Of a DNA stretch of 21,913 bases, positions 16,249 to 21,913 are shown piece by piece. Position numbers and translations under genes: made by a program. Location of the stretch: assembly GCA_900540995.1 (NCBI GenBank), contig UQHO01000037.1:1-21913 (forward strand), given 5' to 3'. The stretch comes from an uncultured Collinsella sp. GTDB taxonomy: Bacteria; Actinomycetota; Coriobacteriia; Coriobacteriales; Coriobacteriaceae. A model generated the notes under the pieces. That model searched no databases, was not told the origin of the DNA, and saw only the letters and a program-made list of their open reading frames with translations. Within the stretch, counting starts at the first letter, position 1, and every line of letters starts with the position of its first letter.

Positions 16249-16378
16249 AAAGGTACAGGTTTTTGTAGGGGGTTATGGAGATGCACCTACTGGCAGTACA
16301 TTTTGCGTAATCTGGGCAAACGCTGATTAATTGCTCGTATAATGACCTATGTCGAAAGATACAAAAACCTGTACTTTT
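16249..16378. promoter_or_regulatory. candidate invertible promoter of the glycan operon
   Basis: Inverted repeats at 16249-16267 and 16360-16378 match in 18 of 19 positions, with a perfect 15-bp core (GTACAGGTTTTTGTA and its complement). They flank a 92-bp segment containing the operon promoter. Inverting the segment would turn the promoter toward thrS and its terminators. No recombinase gene is in the window, so the recombination itself is inferred. Alternatively the arms are two binding sites for a regulator. Confidence 0.55.
16315..16343 (+). promoter_or_regulatory. promoter of the glycan operon
   Basis: A perfect TATAAT at 16338-16343 has only a weak -35 (GGCAAA at 16315-16320, 17-bp spacing), so an activator may be needed. 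The start site would be near 16350, leaving a leader of roughly 115 bases before the NusG-like gene. That leader includes the right inverted-repeat arm and no other obvious structure. Confidence 0.6.
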
Positions 16379-16466
16379 GCGACTGCGCCTAGCTGCGAGC
16401 GAGAAGCCTGTTCTAAACGCCCCTGCATTTGCGTGCATCGCAAAGCCAAAAGAGGGGGGCGAGAAC

Positions 16467-17057
16467 ATGGAACAGACGGCGCGGCGCCAAGAGCAGCTGC
16501 CGGGCGCATTTAACGGCGCCATCACCAACAGCCAGCACGGCCGCGTCCGCTGGTATCTGGTCCACACCCCCAATGGAAAAGAGCGCGAGACCTGCGAGAA
16601 GGTCCGCTGCATTATCCCGCACGAGTTGATGCAGGACGCTTTTGTGATGCAAAAGGAGTTCTGGTTTAAGCGGGACGGCGCATGGTCGCTCCAAACCAAA
16701 CCCATGTACAAGGAATATTTTTTCGTCGCCACGCACGATGCCGCCGCGCTCGATAGGGCCTTGGCCCAGTTGAGCTTTGGCTGTCGCATCGCCGGCAGTA
16801 GGGAGCGGGCGTACATGCCCATGCCGGACGATGCACAGGACTGGTACCGCAGCGTGCTGGACGACGACGGCGTGGTGCGCAACAGCGTTGCGCGCATAGA
16901 AGACGGCGTGCTGCACATTGAGCAGGGTCCCTTGGTGGGGCAAGAGGCCCGCGTGCATAAGATCGACCGTCGCAAGCGCTGGTGCCTGGTGGACGTAGGC
17001 GAAGGCGATTCCAGTTTTAGGGAAGTGCTTCCGCTCGACGTTCCCATCAAAACGTAA
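16467..17057 (+). CDS. NusG-like specialised transcription antiterminator (RfaH/UpxY/LoaP type)
   Basis: This 196-residue NusG paralogue has an NGN domain beginning at WYLVHTPNGKE (about residue 29), with the substitution-rich middle usual for specialised paralogues. It ends in a KOW domain (GPLVGQEARVHKIDRRKRW, about residues 153-175). Such proteins bind RNA polymerase and let it read through terminators in long polysaccharide operons; RfaH, UpxY and LoaP are the known examples. Its place as first gene of a glycan operon supports this. It is not the housekeeping nusG, which normally sits beside secE and rplK. The start ATG 16467 has GAGGGGGGCG upstream. A longer in-frame extension (from 16377) lacks a ribosome binding site and overlaps the repeat arm. 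Confidence 0.88.
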   Translation: MEQTARRQEQLPGAFNGAITNSQHGRVRWYLVHTPNGKERETCEKVRCIIPHELMQDAFVMQKEFWFKRDGAWSLQTKPMYKEYFFVATHDAAALDRALAQLSFGCRIAGSRERAYMPMPDDAQDWYRSVLDDDGVVRNSVARIEDGVLHIEQGPLVGQEARVHKIDRRKRWCLVDVGEGDSSFREVLPLDVPIKT

Positions 17058-17105
17058 GGGAGACGTTGCACTAGCTGTTCGTTCGCATTTTTGAATTAAC
17101 CGATT

Positions 17106-17114
17106 GGGGGGGGG
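17106..17114 (+). repeat. poly-G tract (G9) upstream of the sugar transferase gene
   Basis: Nine consecutive G residues lie in the 86-bp gap between the NusG-like gene and the sugar transferase gene, 5 bp before the Shine-Dalgarno-like GGAGGA (17119-17124). Tracts of this length can slip during replication. In the present frame no ATG, GTG or TTG lies between the tract and the stop at 17072, so it is probably non-coding and could affect only the leader. Confidence 0.7.
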
Positions 17115-17143
17115 TCCTGGAGGACAGGGCCGTACGTTGGACT

Positions 17144-17845
17144 TTGGCTGCTAAAGAAGTAACAGAGAGCTGTGTATCTGTGTGGGACGCACTGGCCATT
17201 AAAGAGATTAAACCGAGCGGCACGGTTGGTTATCGCTTTATTAAAAGGCTGTTTGATCTGGTGTTCAGTCTTTTGATGAGTGTGCTGCTGCTCATTCCTA
17301 TCGCCATTGTGTGTGCACTCATTAGCCTTGAATCGCCCGGCAGCCCTATGTATACGCAAGAGCGCGTTGGCAAGGGCGGAAAGACAATCAAGATTTTTAA
17401 GCTTCGTAGCATGGTCGCCGATGCGGGTGACGTGCAGAAGTATTTGAGTCCTGAGCAACTGCATCAGTGGGAAGTCGAGCGCAAGGTCGATGACGATCCC
17501 CGCATTACTAAGATCGGTCAGTTTATTCGCAAGTGCTCCATCGATGAGATGCCTCAGTTTCTTAATGTGCTGAACGGTGATCTGTCCGTAATTGGTCCCC
17601 GCCCCATTACAAGGGATGAGCTTGAGCAGCATTTTTCGGATGAGGAAAAGGCTGAGTTGCTCTCTGTCCAGCCTGGAATTACTGGACTTTGGCAGGCGAC
17701 TGATCGTAATGAGGCGACTTTCGAAAGTGGCCTGCGTCAAAAGATAGAGCTTCGTTACGTTCAGAATCGCTGCTTTCGCATGGATTGGAAGTGCTTTGCC
17801 GGCACTTTTGGTGCCATGTTTGGCAAGAAGAGGACGGGGCGATAG
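17144..17845 (+). CDS. undecaprenyl-phosphate sugar phosphotransferase (bacterial sugar transferase family)
   Basis: It starts glycan assembly by moving a sugar-1-phosphate from a nucleotide sugar to undecaprenyl phosphate at the inner face of the membrane. The 233 residues are the size of the catalytic unit found in WcaJ, WbaP and CpsE C-termini. One hydrophobic segment (about 37-61) precedes the diagnostic QERVGKGGKTIKIFKLRSM. DDPRITKIGQFIRK, SIDEMPQFLNVLNGDLSVIG, GPRP and QPGITGLWQ follow. The start is uncertain: TTG 17144 lies 19 bp past GGAGGA, and GTG 17180 has AGAGAG near it. The next gene begins directly at its stop. The sugar added cannot be told from sequence. Confidence 0.92.
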   Translation: MAAKEVTESCVSVWDALAIKEIKPSGTVGYRFIKRLFDLVFSLLMSVLLLIPIAIVCALISLESPGSPMYTQERVGKGGKTIKIFKLRSMVADAGDVQKYLSPEQLHQWEVERKVDDDPRITKIGQFIRKCSIDEMPQFLNVLNGDLSVIGPRPITRDELEQHFSDEEKAELLSVQPGITGLWQATDRNEATFESGLRQKIELRYVQNRCFRMDWKCFAGTFGAMFGKKRTGR

Positions 17846-18862
17846 ATGAGTTATCGCATTTTGCTTATAGCTCCGACTTTCTTCGGGTATCGTGATCAGG
17901 TGCGTGACGAGCTTTCCCGCCAAGGTCATAGCGTTGTATGTGTTGATGACCGTCCAAGCGAGTCTGTCTCCTTCAGGTCCCTTGCGAAGATCAGCTATAG
18001 ACTCATCGATGGGCAGATTGCTAAGTACGCTGAATCTCTTAAGGAGAATGTCGCGACAGGTGATTATGATTTGCTGATCTTCATGGGTGGCATGTCTTTT
18101 TGTTTCACCCGCGATCAGTTTTCATCCATCAGGTCTACAAGCAACGCTCGTTTTGTCTCGTACCTTTGGGATGCTTTCAACAATTGCGAGCGTTTCGGTG
18201 CCTGCCGGGATCTATTTGACGATGTTTATTCTTTTGAGCCGTCCGATTGTGAGCGTTATGGTCTGAAGTTTCGCCCTCTTTTTTTCTCGGGGGCATACGA
18301 TGGCCTGCCTCTTGTCCCGGACGGTGGATTCACCTATGACGCATGCTTCATAGGGAGTGTGCACCAGCCGAGCAAATTTGAGGCGGTTAGCTCTATCTGC
18401 GACAACCTCGAATCGCAGGGCCTGCGGGTGTTTCGTTATTTTTTTATGCCGTCGAAGTCGGCGGCTTTGTTGCGCCGTCTTACGAACTCCGCCTATCGGG
18501 GCGTGGAGTTCAGCTTTGACCCGCTTCCGGCCGAAAAGATAGTCGAGATCTATGCGAGATCCAAAGCAATAGTCGATTCTCCCCAGGCTGGACAGCGTGG
18601 CCTTACCATGCGCACGCTCGAGACCATCGGAGCGCATAGAAAGCTGATCACTGCTAATCCTGATGCGGCTTTCTACGATTTCGCGAGTAAAGGTGATGTC
18701 GCCGTGTGGCGTGGGAAGGGTAGCGTCTCCCCTCAATTCTTTACGACGCCTTATCGGGAGCTTCCTTATGAAGTGTATCGCAGTTATTCAATTGAAACCT
18801 TTGTGAATGCCCTGTTGGGCAATGAGCCAGCCTACAAAGGCTACGAGAAAGGCAACTTATGA
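17846..18862 (+). CDS. CgeB-like glycosyltransferase (GT-B type, putative)
   Basis: This 338-residue protein begins with a GT-B-like strand (RILLIAPTFFGYRDQV). Its C-terminal part has IVDSPQAGQRGLTMRTLETI followed by GAHRKLITAN, the pattern seen in CgeB-type and related capsule or LPS transferases. There is no signal peptide or membrane helix, so it likely works at the cytoplasmic membrane face. ATG 17846 directly follows the sugar transferase stop, and its end overlaps the next gene by 4 bp (ATGA), so translation is coupled. It presumably adds a sugar to the lipid-linked intermediate; donor and linkage are unknown. Codon use is AT-richer than in the housekeeping genes of the window. Confidence 0.7.
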   Translation: MSYRILLIAPTFFGYRDQVRDELSRQGHSVVCVDDRPSESVSFRSLAKISYRLIDGQIAKYAESLKENVATGDYDLLIFMGGMSFCFTRDQFSSIRSTSNARFVSYLWDAFNNCERFGACRDLFDDVYSFEPSDCERYGLKFRPLFFSGAYDGLPLVPDGGFTYDACFIGSVHQPSKFEAVSSICDNLESQGLRVFRYFFMPSKSAALLRRLTNSAYRGVEFSFDPLPAEKIVEIYARSKAIVDSPQAGQRGLTMRTLETIGAHRKLITANPDAAFYDFASKGDVAVWRGKGSVSPQFFTTPYRELPYEVYRSYSIETFVNALLGNEPAYKGYEKGNL

Positions 18863-19695
18863 GGATTATGGTCACCGGCGCCGACGGTTATATCGGCAGG
18901 GGAGTCGTCTCTCAACTCCTGGATGCAGGGCACAAGGTCATGGCCATGGGGCTCTGCTCGTGCGGGCTGAGTCACGATAATCTTGAGGAGCACGTCGGCG
19001 ATGTGTTCTCCTACGATTTCCAGTCCAACGAGAACCCGGATGTCCTGTTGCACCTTGCCTGGCGAAACGGCTTCTCACATAATGATATTTCGCACCTGGA
19101 TGACCTTTCTAAGCACTACCTGATTATCAAGGCGGCGCTCGAGGCGGGCGTCAAGCGAATTGCCGTTATGGGTTCTATGCACGAGGTCGGTTACCACGAG
19201 GGTGCCGTTGACGAGAACACCCCCTGCAACCCCACTACGCCCTACGGCGTTGCGAAGAACGCCCTCCGGCAACTCACTGGAGAGCTCTGTCGCCAACATG
19301 GTGCCCAGATGCAGTGGCTCCGCGGGTTTTATCTCGTTTCGAACGACGGACGCGGGTGCTCCATCTTCTCGAAGATCGTCGCGGCTGAGCGCGAGGGTAA
19401 GGACGAGTTCCCGTTCACGAGTGGGCGATGCAAATACGATTTCCTTCCTTATGAAGAGTTCTGCCGACAGGTTGTCGCCGTTGTCGAGCAGGATGAGGTG
19501 AACGGCATCATCAACATCTGCTCCGGTGAGCCAATCAGCCTTGGTGATTACATCGAGCACTTTATTAATGATAACGGCTTCTCGATCAAGCTCGGTTACG
19601 GCAAGTACCCCGATCGCCCGTATGATTCGCCCGCTATCTGGGGCGATGCATCAAAGATTCGCAAGATTCTTGCGGCGAGGAGTAGCCTTGATTAA
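18859..19695 (+). CDS. NAD-dependent epimerase/dehydratase (extended SDR)
   Basis: The 278 residues form a Rossmann SDR enzyme that probably modifies a nucleotide sugar for the glycan. The cofactor motif GADGYIG is at residues 7-13, the catalytic Ser is likely Ser106 (GSMHEVG), and the YxxxK pair is Tyr129/Lys133 (PYGVAKN). It is shorter than GalE or RmlB (about 330-340) and resembles the short nucleotide-sugar reductase/epimerase group. Epimerase, dehydratase and 4-ketoreductase activities cannot be separated by sight. The ATG overlaps the upstream stop in ATGA. Confidence 0.88.
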   Translation: MRIMVTGADGYIGRGVVSQLLDAGHKVMAMGLCSCGLSHDNLEEHVGDVFSYDFQSNENPDVLLHLAWRNGFSHNDISHLDDLSKHYLIIKAALEAGVKRIAVMGSMHEVGYHEGAVDENTPCNPTTPYGVAKNALRQLTGELCRQHGAQMQWLRGFYLVSNDGRGCSIFSKIVAAEREGKDEFPFTSGRCKYDFLPYEEFCRQVVAVVEQDEVNGIINICSGEPISLGDYIEHFINDNGFSIKLGYGKYPDRPYDSPAIWGDASKIRKILAARSSLD

Positions 19696-20266
19696 CCAAT
19701 ACTCCCTTGGAGAGTTTGTCGGTAACTGCATTTACGTCGCCTATACTAAACTTCGCTTTCCTGGGGCGAGGCTTATTAGGTTGCCATTTTACTTACGAGG
19801 TGGAAAGAAACGCTTCTCTTATGGGCATGGCCTGACGCTCGGTTATGGCTGTCGCTTTGACCTTGGTGGAGAGGGTATCGTCCTAAAAATCGGCAGCAAC
19901 TGCAAGTTCAATGACAGAGTGCATATAGTCGCGCACGATTCCGTTTCGATCGGCGACAACGTACTGATGGCTTCGAATATATTTATCTCTGATACTAGTC
20001 ACGGTGAATTCACCAGTACATCAGCGTGTCCTGACGTTGCGCCGGACGACAGGGAGCTTGCTACTAAGCCTACCGTCATTGGTGACAATGTCTGGATTGG
20101 CGAGGGCGTATGCGTTATGCCGGGCGTTACGATTGGCGATGGGTGTACGGTTGGCGCTAATACCGTCGTAACTAAATCGTTTCCCAGCAATACCGTACTC
20201 GCTGGGTCTCCCGCACGCGCTATCAGGAAATGGAATGATGTCTCTCAAAGTTGGGAGAGGGTGTAG
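19688..20266 (+). CDS. hexapeptide-repeat sugar O-acyltransferase (WcaF/Maa-like)
   Basis: This 192-residue left-handed beta-helix acyltransferase probably acetylates a sugar of the polysaccharide using acetyl-CoA. Hexapeptide turns run from IVLKIGSNCKFND (about 64-76) through VSIGDNVLMASNIFI and PTVIGDNVWIGEGVCV to VTIGDGCTVGANTVV, and the family ends in AGSPARAIRKW. His105 (SDTSHG) matches the catalytic histidine. I chose TTG 19688 because GAGGAG (19677-19682) lies five bases upstream. This overlaps the epimerase stop by 8 bp. A longer frame from 19526 lies inside the epimerase and does not look like this family. Confidence 0.85.
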   Translation: MINQYSLGEFVGNCIYVAYTKLRFPGARLIRLPFYLRGGKKRFSYGHGLTLGYGCRFDLGGEGIVLKIGSNCKFNDRVHIVAHDSVSIGDNVLMASNIFISDTSHGEFTSTSACPDVAPDDRELATKPTVIGDNVWIGEGVCVMPGVTIGDGCTVGANTVVTKSFPSNTVLAGSPARAIRKWNDVSQSWERV

Positions 20267-20268
20267 CT

Positions 20269-20982
20269 ATGCTTGAAACTGCATCGGTTGCAATGGCTGT
20301 ATATAACGGGGAGCGATTCCTTGAACAGCAGATTGACTCTATCTTGGAGCAGCTCTCTCCGGATGATGAGCTTGTTATTTCCTATGACGAATCACAAGAT
20401 GCCACTTTGTCACTCATTTCCAGATATGCAGAGACTGACGGACGAGTCAAGATTGTTCGTAATGCGGAGCCTGGCGTGGTCGGCAACTTCAACAACGCAA
20501 TTCAGAACTGCTGCAAGGACATCATTTTTATTAGCGACCAGGATGATATTTGGAAATCCGGCAAAAAGGATGCCATGCTTCGACTCCTGAACGAAACTGG
20601 TGCTGACTTAGCGATACACAATGTGGTTCATATTAATGGGGAGGGTATCGTTATCTCCAAGCCGCTCTTTGAGGAATACGGTATCAGGGGAGGTTTATTG
20701 CGAAATTTCGCTAAACCACGATACAGCGGATGCTGCATGGCTTTTCCTGCAAGCTCAAAACGACTCATCATGCCTATGCCCTCTAGTGTCGTCAATTACG
20801 ATCATTGGATCGGTATGGTCTGCGAAATATTCGGAACGGTTGTCTTCGACAATCGTGTCTTTTTGGAGCATAGACTGCACGGCGGTAATGTAACGACATC
20901 GCGAAGGAAGCTCAAGATTGTTGCTGCTCAGCGAGCTAATCTCCTTTGTGAGCTTGTCAAGAAGGGGAGGACTCTTAAATGA
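20269..20982 (+). CDS. family 2 glycosyltransferase (GT-A)
   Basis: The 237-residue inverting GT2 enzyme opens with ASVAMAVYNGERFLEQQIDS, the nucleotide-binding strand of this family. DELVISYDESQD follows, and SDQDDIW at 89-95 is the DxD region for the metal and sugar nucleotide. GNFNNAI (72-78) is also typical. Similar proteins are often annotated as rhamnosyl- or galactosyl-transferases of O-antigen and capsule loci. ATG 20269 is favoured over TTG 20251 because GGGAGAGGG (20253-20261) ends seven bases before it. The 3' end overlaps the next GT2 gene by 4 bp. Confidence 0.88.
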   Translation: MLETASVAMAVYNGERFLEQQIDSILEQLSPDDELVISYDESQDATLSLISRYAETDGRVKIVRNAEPGVVGNFNNAIQNCCKDIIFISDQDDIWKSGKKDAMLRLLNETGADLAIHNVVHINGEGIVISKPLFEEYGIRGGLLRNFAKPRYSGCCMAFPASSKRLIMPMPSSVVNYDHWIGMVCEIFGTVVFDNRVFLEHRLHGGNVTTSRRKLKIVAAQRANLLCELVKKGRTLK

Positions 20983-21773
20983 GTGCTGCTTCCCTTATTG
21001 TTGTTGTCTACAACCAGACTGTGGATGATGTGCCTGTTATTAAAGCAGCCCTAAATGCGTTCGTAAGACCTGAAATCATCGTCTGTGATAATAGCACTCA
21101 TGAGTATGGCAACCGAGCAATCTGCGAGACCCTTGGTGTTTGCTATGTCGATATGGCTGGGAACAAGGGTCTTCCTGCGGCATATCGAGCTGGCATCGAG
21201 AGATGCCATGGTGATCTGGTTTGTCTGTTCGATGACGACACCGAGGTTGATCAAGATTATTTCACTGCTTTGGATGGCCTTGACGCTTCTTCACCTGACT
21301 GGGATGTTGATCTTCCGCTTGTTATGAGCGGCGATTCTGTTCTTTCACCTTGTACCTTTGATGGTTTTAGGGCCCATTCTTTTCCAGACATTAACTCTGT
21401 TTCGGATTGTTCTGAGCTGAGTGGCATCAACAGTGGAATGATTGTAAAGCGCTCCGTATTCGAAGCTGTTTCATACGACCTTGATCTCTTCTTGGATTTG
21501 GTTGATCACAAGTTTATTGATGATGTGAAAAAGGCTGGCATGAAGGTCGTTTACTTACGCGGTCCCCTTCTGAAGCAGAGCTATTCCCTTGCGTCAGATA
21601 ACGTTGATAAAGCATTAAAACGCTTATCGATTTTTGAACGCGATGCACGGCATTTCTATGGTAGTTCTACCCTCCGTCGCCTTTATTGCATTGGGATGCT
21701 CGCCGTAAGGAAAGCCAAGCTTTGCCTTAGATACCGAACAACTTGCTTTCTTATCTCGAACAAAGACGACTGA
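20979..21773 (+). CDS. family 2 glycosyltransferase, rhamnosyltransferase-like
   Basis: The 264 residues start with SLIVVVYNQT and continue with EIIVCDNST, GNKGLPAAYRAGI and FDDDTEVD (84-91). These are the donor-binding and DxD elements of GT2 enzymes of the rhamnosyltransferase (RfbF/WbbL-like) group. SGINSGMIVKRSVFE fits the acceptor-domain start. ATG 20979 overlaps the upstream stop as ATGA, and GGGGAGG (20964-20970) is the ribosome binding site. The neighbouring rmlA start makes a dTDP-L-rhamnose donor plausible, but this is inferred from context. Confidence 0.85.
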   Translation: MSAASLIVVVYNQTVDDVPVIKAALNAFVRPEIIVCDNSTHEYGNRAICETLGVCYVDMAGNKGLPAAYRAGIERCHGDLVCLFDDDTEVDQDYFTALDGLDASSPDWDVDLPLVMSGDSVLSPCTFDGFRAHSFPDINSVSDCSELSGINSGMIVKRSVFEAVSYDLDLFLDLVDHKFIDDVKKAGMKVVYLRGPLLKQSYSLASDNVDKALKRLSIFERDARHFYGSSTLRRLYCIGMLAVRKAKLCLRYRTTCFLISNKDD

Positions 21774-21785
21774 AAGGTGTAATTA

Positions 21786-21913
21786 ATGAAAGGCATAATC
21801 CTCGCCGGCGGGTCCGGCACGCGCCTGTACCCGCTCACGCTCGTGACCTCCAAGCAGCTGCTGCCGGTCTACGACAAGCCCATGATCTACTACCCGCTTA
21901 GCACCCTCATGCT
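21786..21913 (+). CDS. rmlA: glucose-1-phosphate thymidylyltransferase, 5' part only
   Basis: The first 42 codons of RmlA (RfbA) are present before the window ends. The product begins MKGIILAGGSGTRLYPLT, the nucleotide-binding signature, followed by SKQLLPVYDKPMIYYPLSTL, which is strongly characteristic of this enzyme. It makes dTDP-glucose, the first step to dTDP-L-rhamnose. AAAGGTG lies upstream of ATG 21786, 12 bp after the previous stop. Its third codon positions are clearly GC-richer than those of the GT2 genes before it, like the housekeeping genes. The rest of the rml pathway should follow outside the window. Confidence 0.93.
   Translation, partial: MKGIILAGGSGTRLYPLTLVTSKQLLPVYDKPMIYYPLSTLM

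Overview
The window looks like a chromosome segment of a Coriobacteriia gut anaerobe, most probably Collinsella. This is inferred from four things: high GC with runs of short GC-rich intergenic hairpins; a very large Ig-repeat surface protein ending in an actinobacterial-type LAETG sorting signal; a folylpolyglutamate synthase and a TGS-less threonyl-tRNA synthetase of the kind seen in this group; and a cell-surface glycan locus headed by a NusG-like protein. No database search was possible, so the genus is an inference.

Layout. Positions 1-198 hold a long palindrome between folC and a probable divergent gene lying just outside the window. folC (199-1557, +) follows. From 1791 to 8228 (+) there is a single 6.4-kb frame for a secreted, wall-anchored protein with about 22 group-4-type Ig-like repeats and one group-2-type repeat. 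Two in-frame stop codons (TAA 3297, TAG 3927) cut it into three pieces, with no frameshift. An M24 Xaa-Pro peptidase (8466-9554, -) and a three-gene flavoenzyme operon (13313 to 10064, -: GlpA-like oxidoreductase with a BFD-type [2Fe-2S] domain, NAD(P)/FAD oxidoreductase, DUF1667 protein) come next. Then a small membrane zinc-ribbon protein (13719-14150, +) and thrS (14376-16139, +) with two strong terminators behind it.

From 16467 to the right edge runs a co-directional glycan operon: NusG-like antiterminator, initiating sugar phosphotransferase, CgeB-like glycosyltransferase, NAD-dependent epimerase, hexapeptide acyltransferase, two GT2 glycosyltransferases and the start of rmlA. Most junctions are overlapping or nearly so. 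The gene set is what one expects for undecaprenyl-linked capsule or cell-wall polysaccharide assembly, with dTDP-rhamnose supply probably continuing beyond the window.

Most notable signals. (1) The promoter region of the glycan operon has a perfect TATAAT inside a 92-bp segment flanked by an 18/19-bp inverted repeat. This is the architecture of an invertible (phase-variable) promoter, and it is insulated from thrS by terminators. (2) The surface-protein frame is broken only by two stops. (3) The intergenic regions carry several families of fully palindromic repeats, including three 67-bp elements with a conserved outer arm and inner arms that change while keeping base pairing, a tandem pair of 55-bp palindromes at 80-bp spacing, a 160-bp element with 29-bp terminal inverted repeats, and a 99-bp hairpin.
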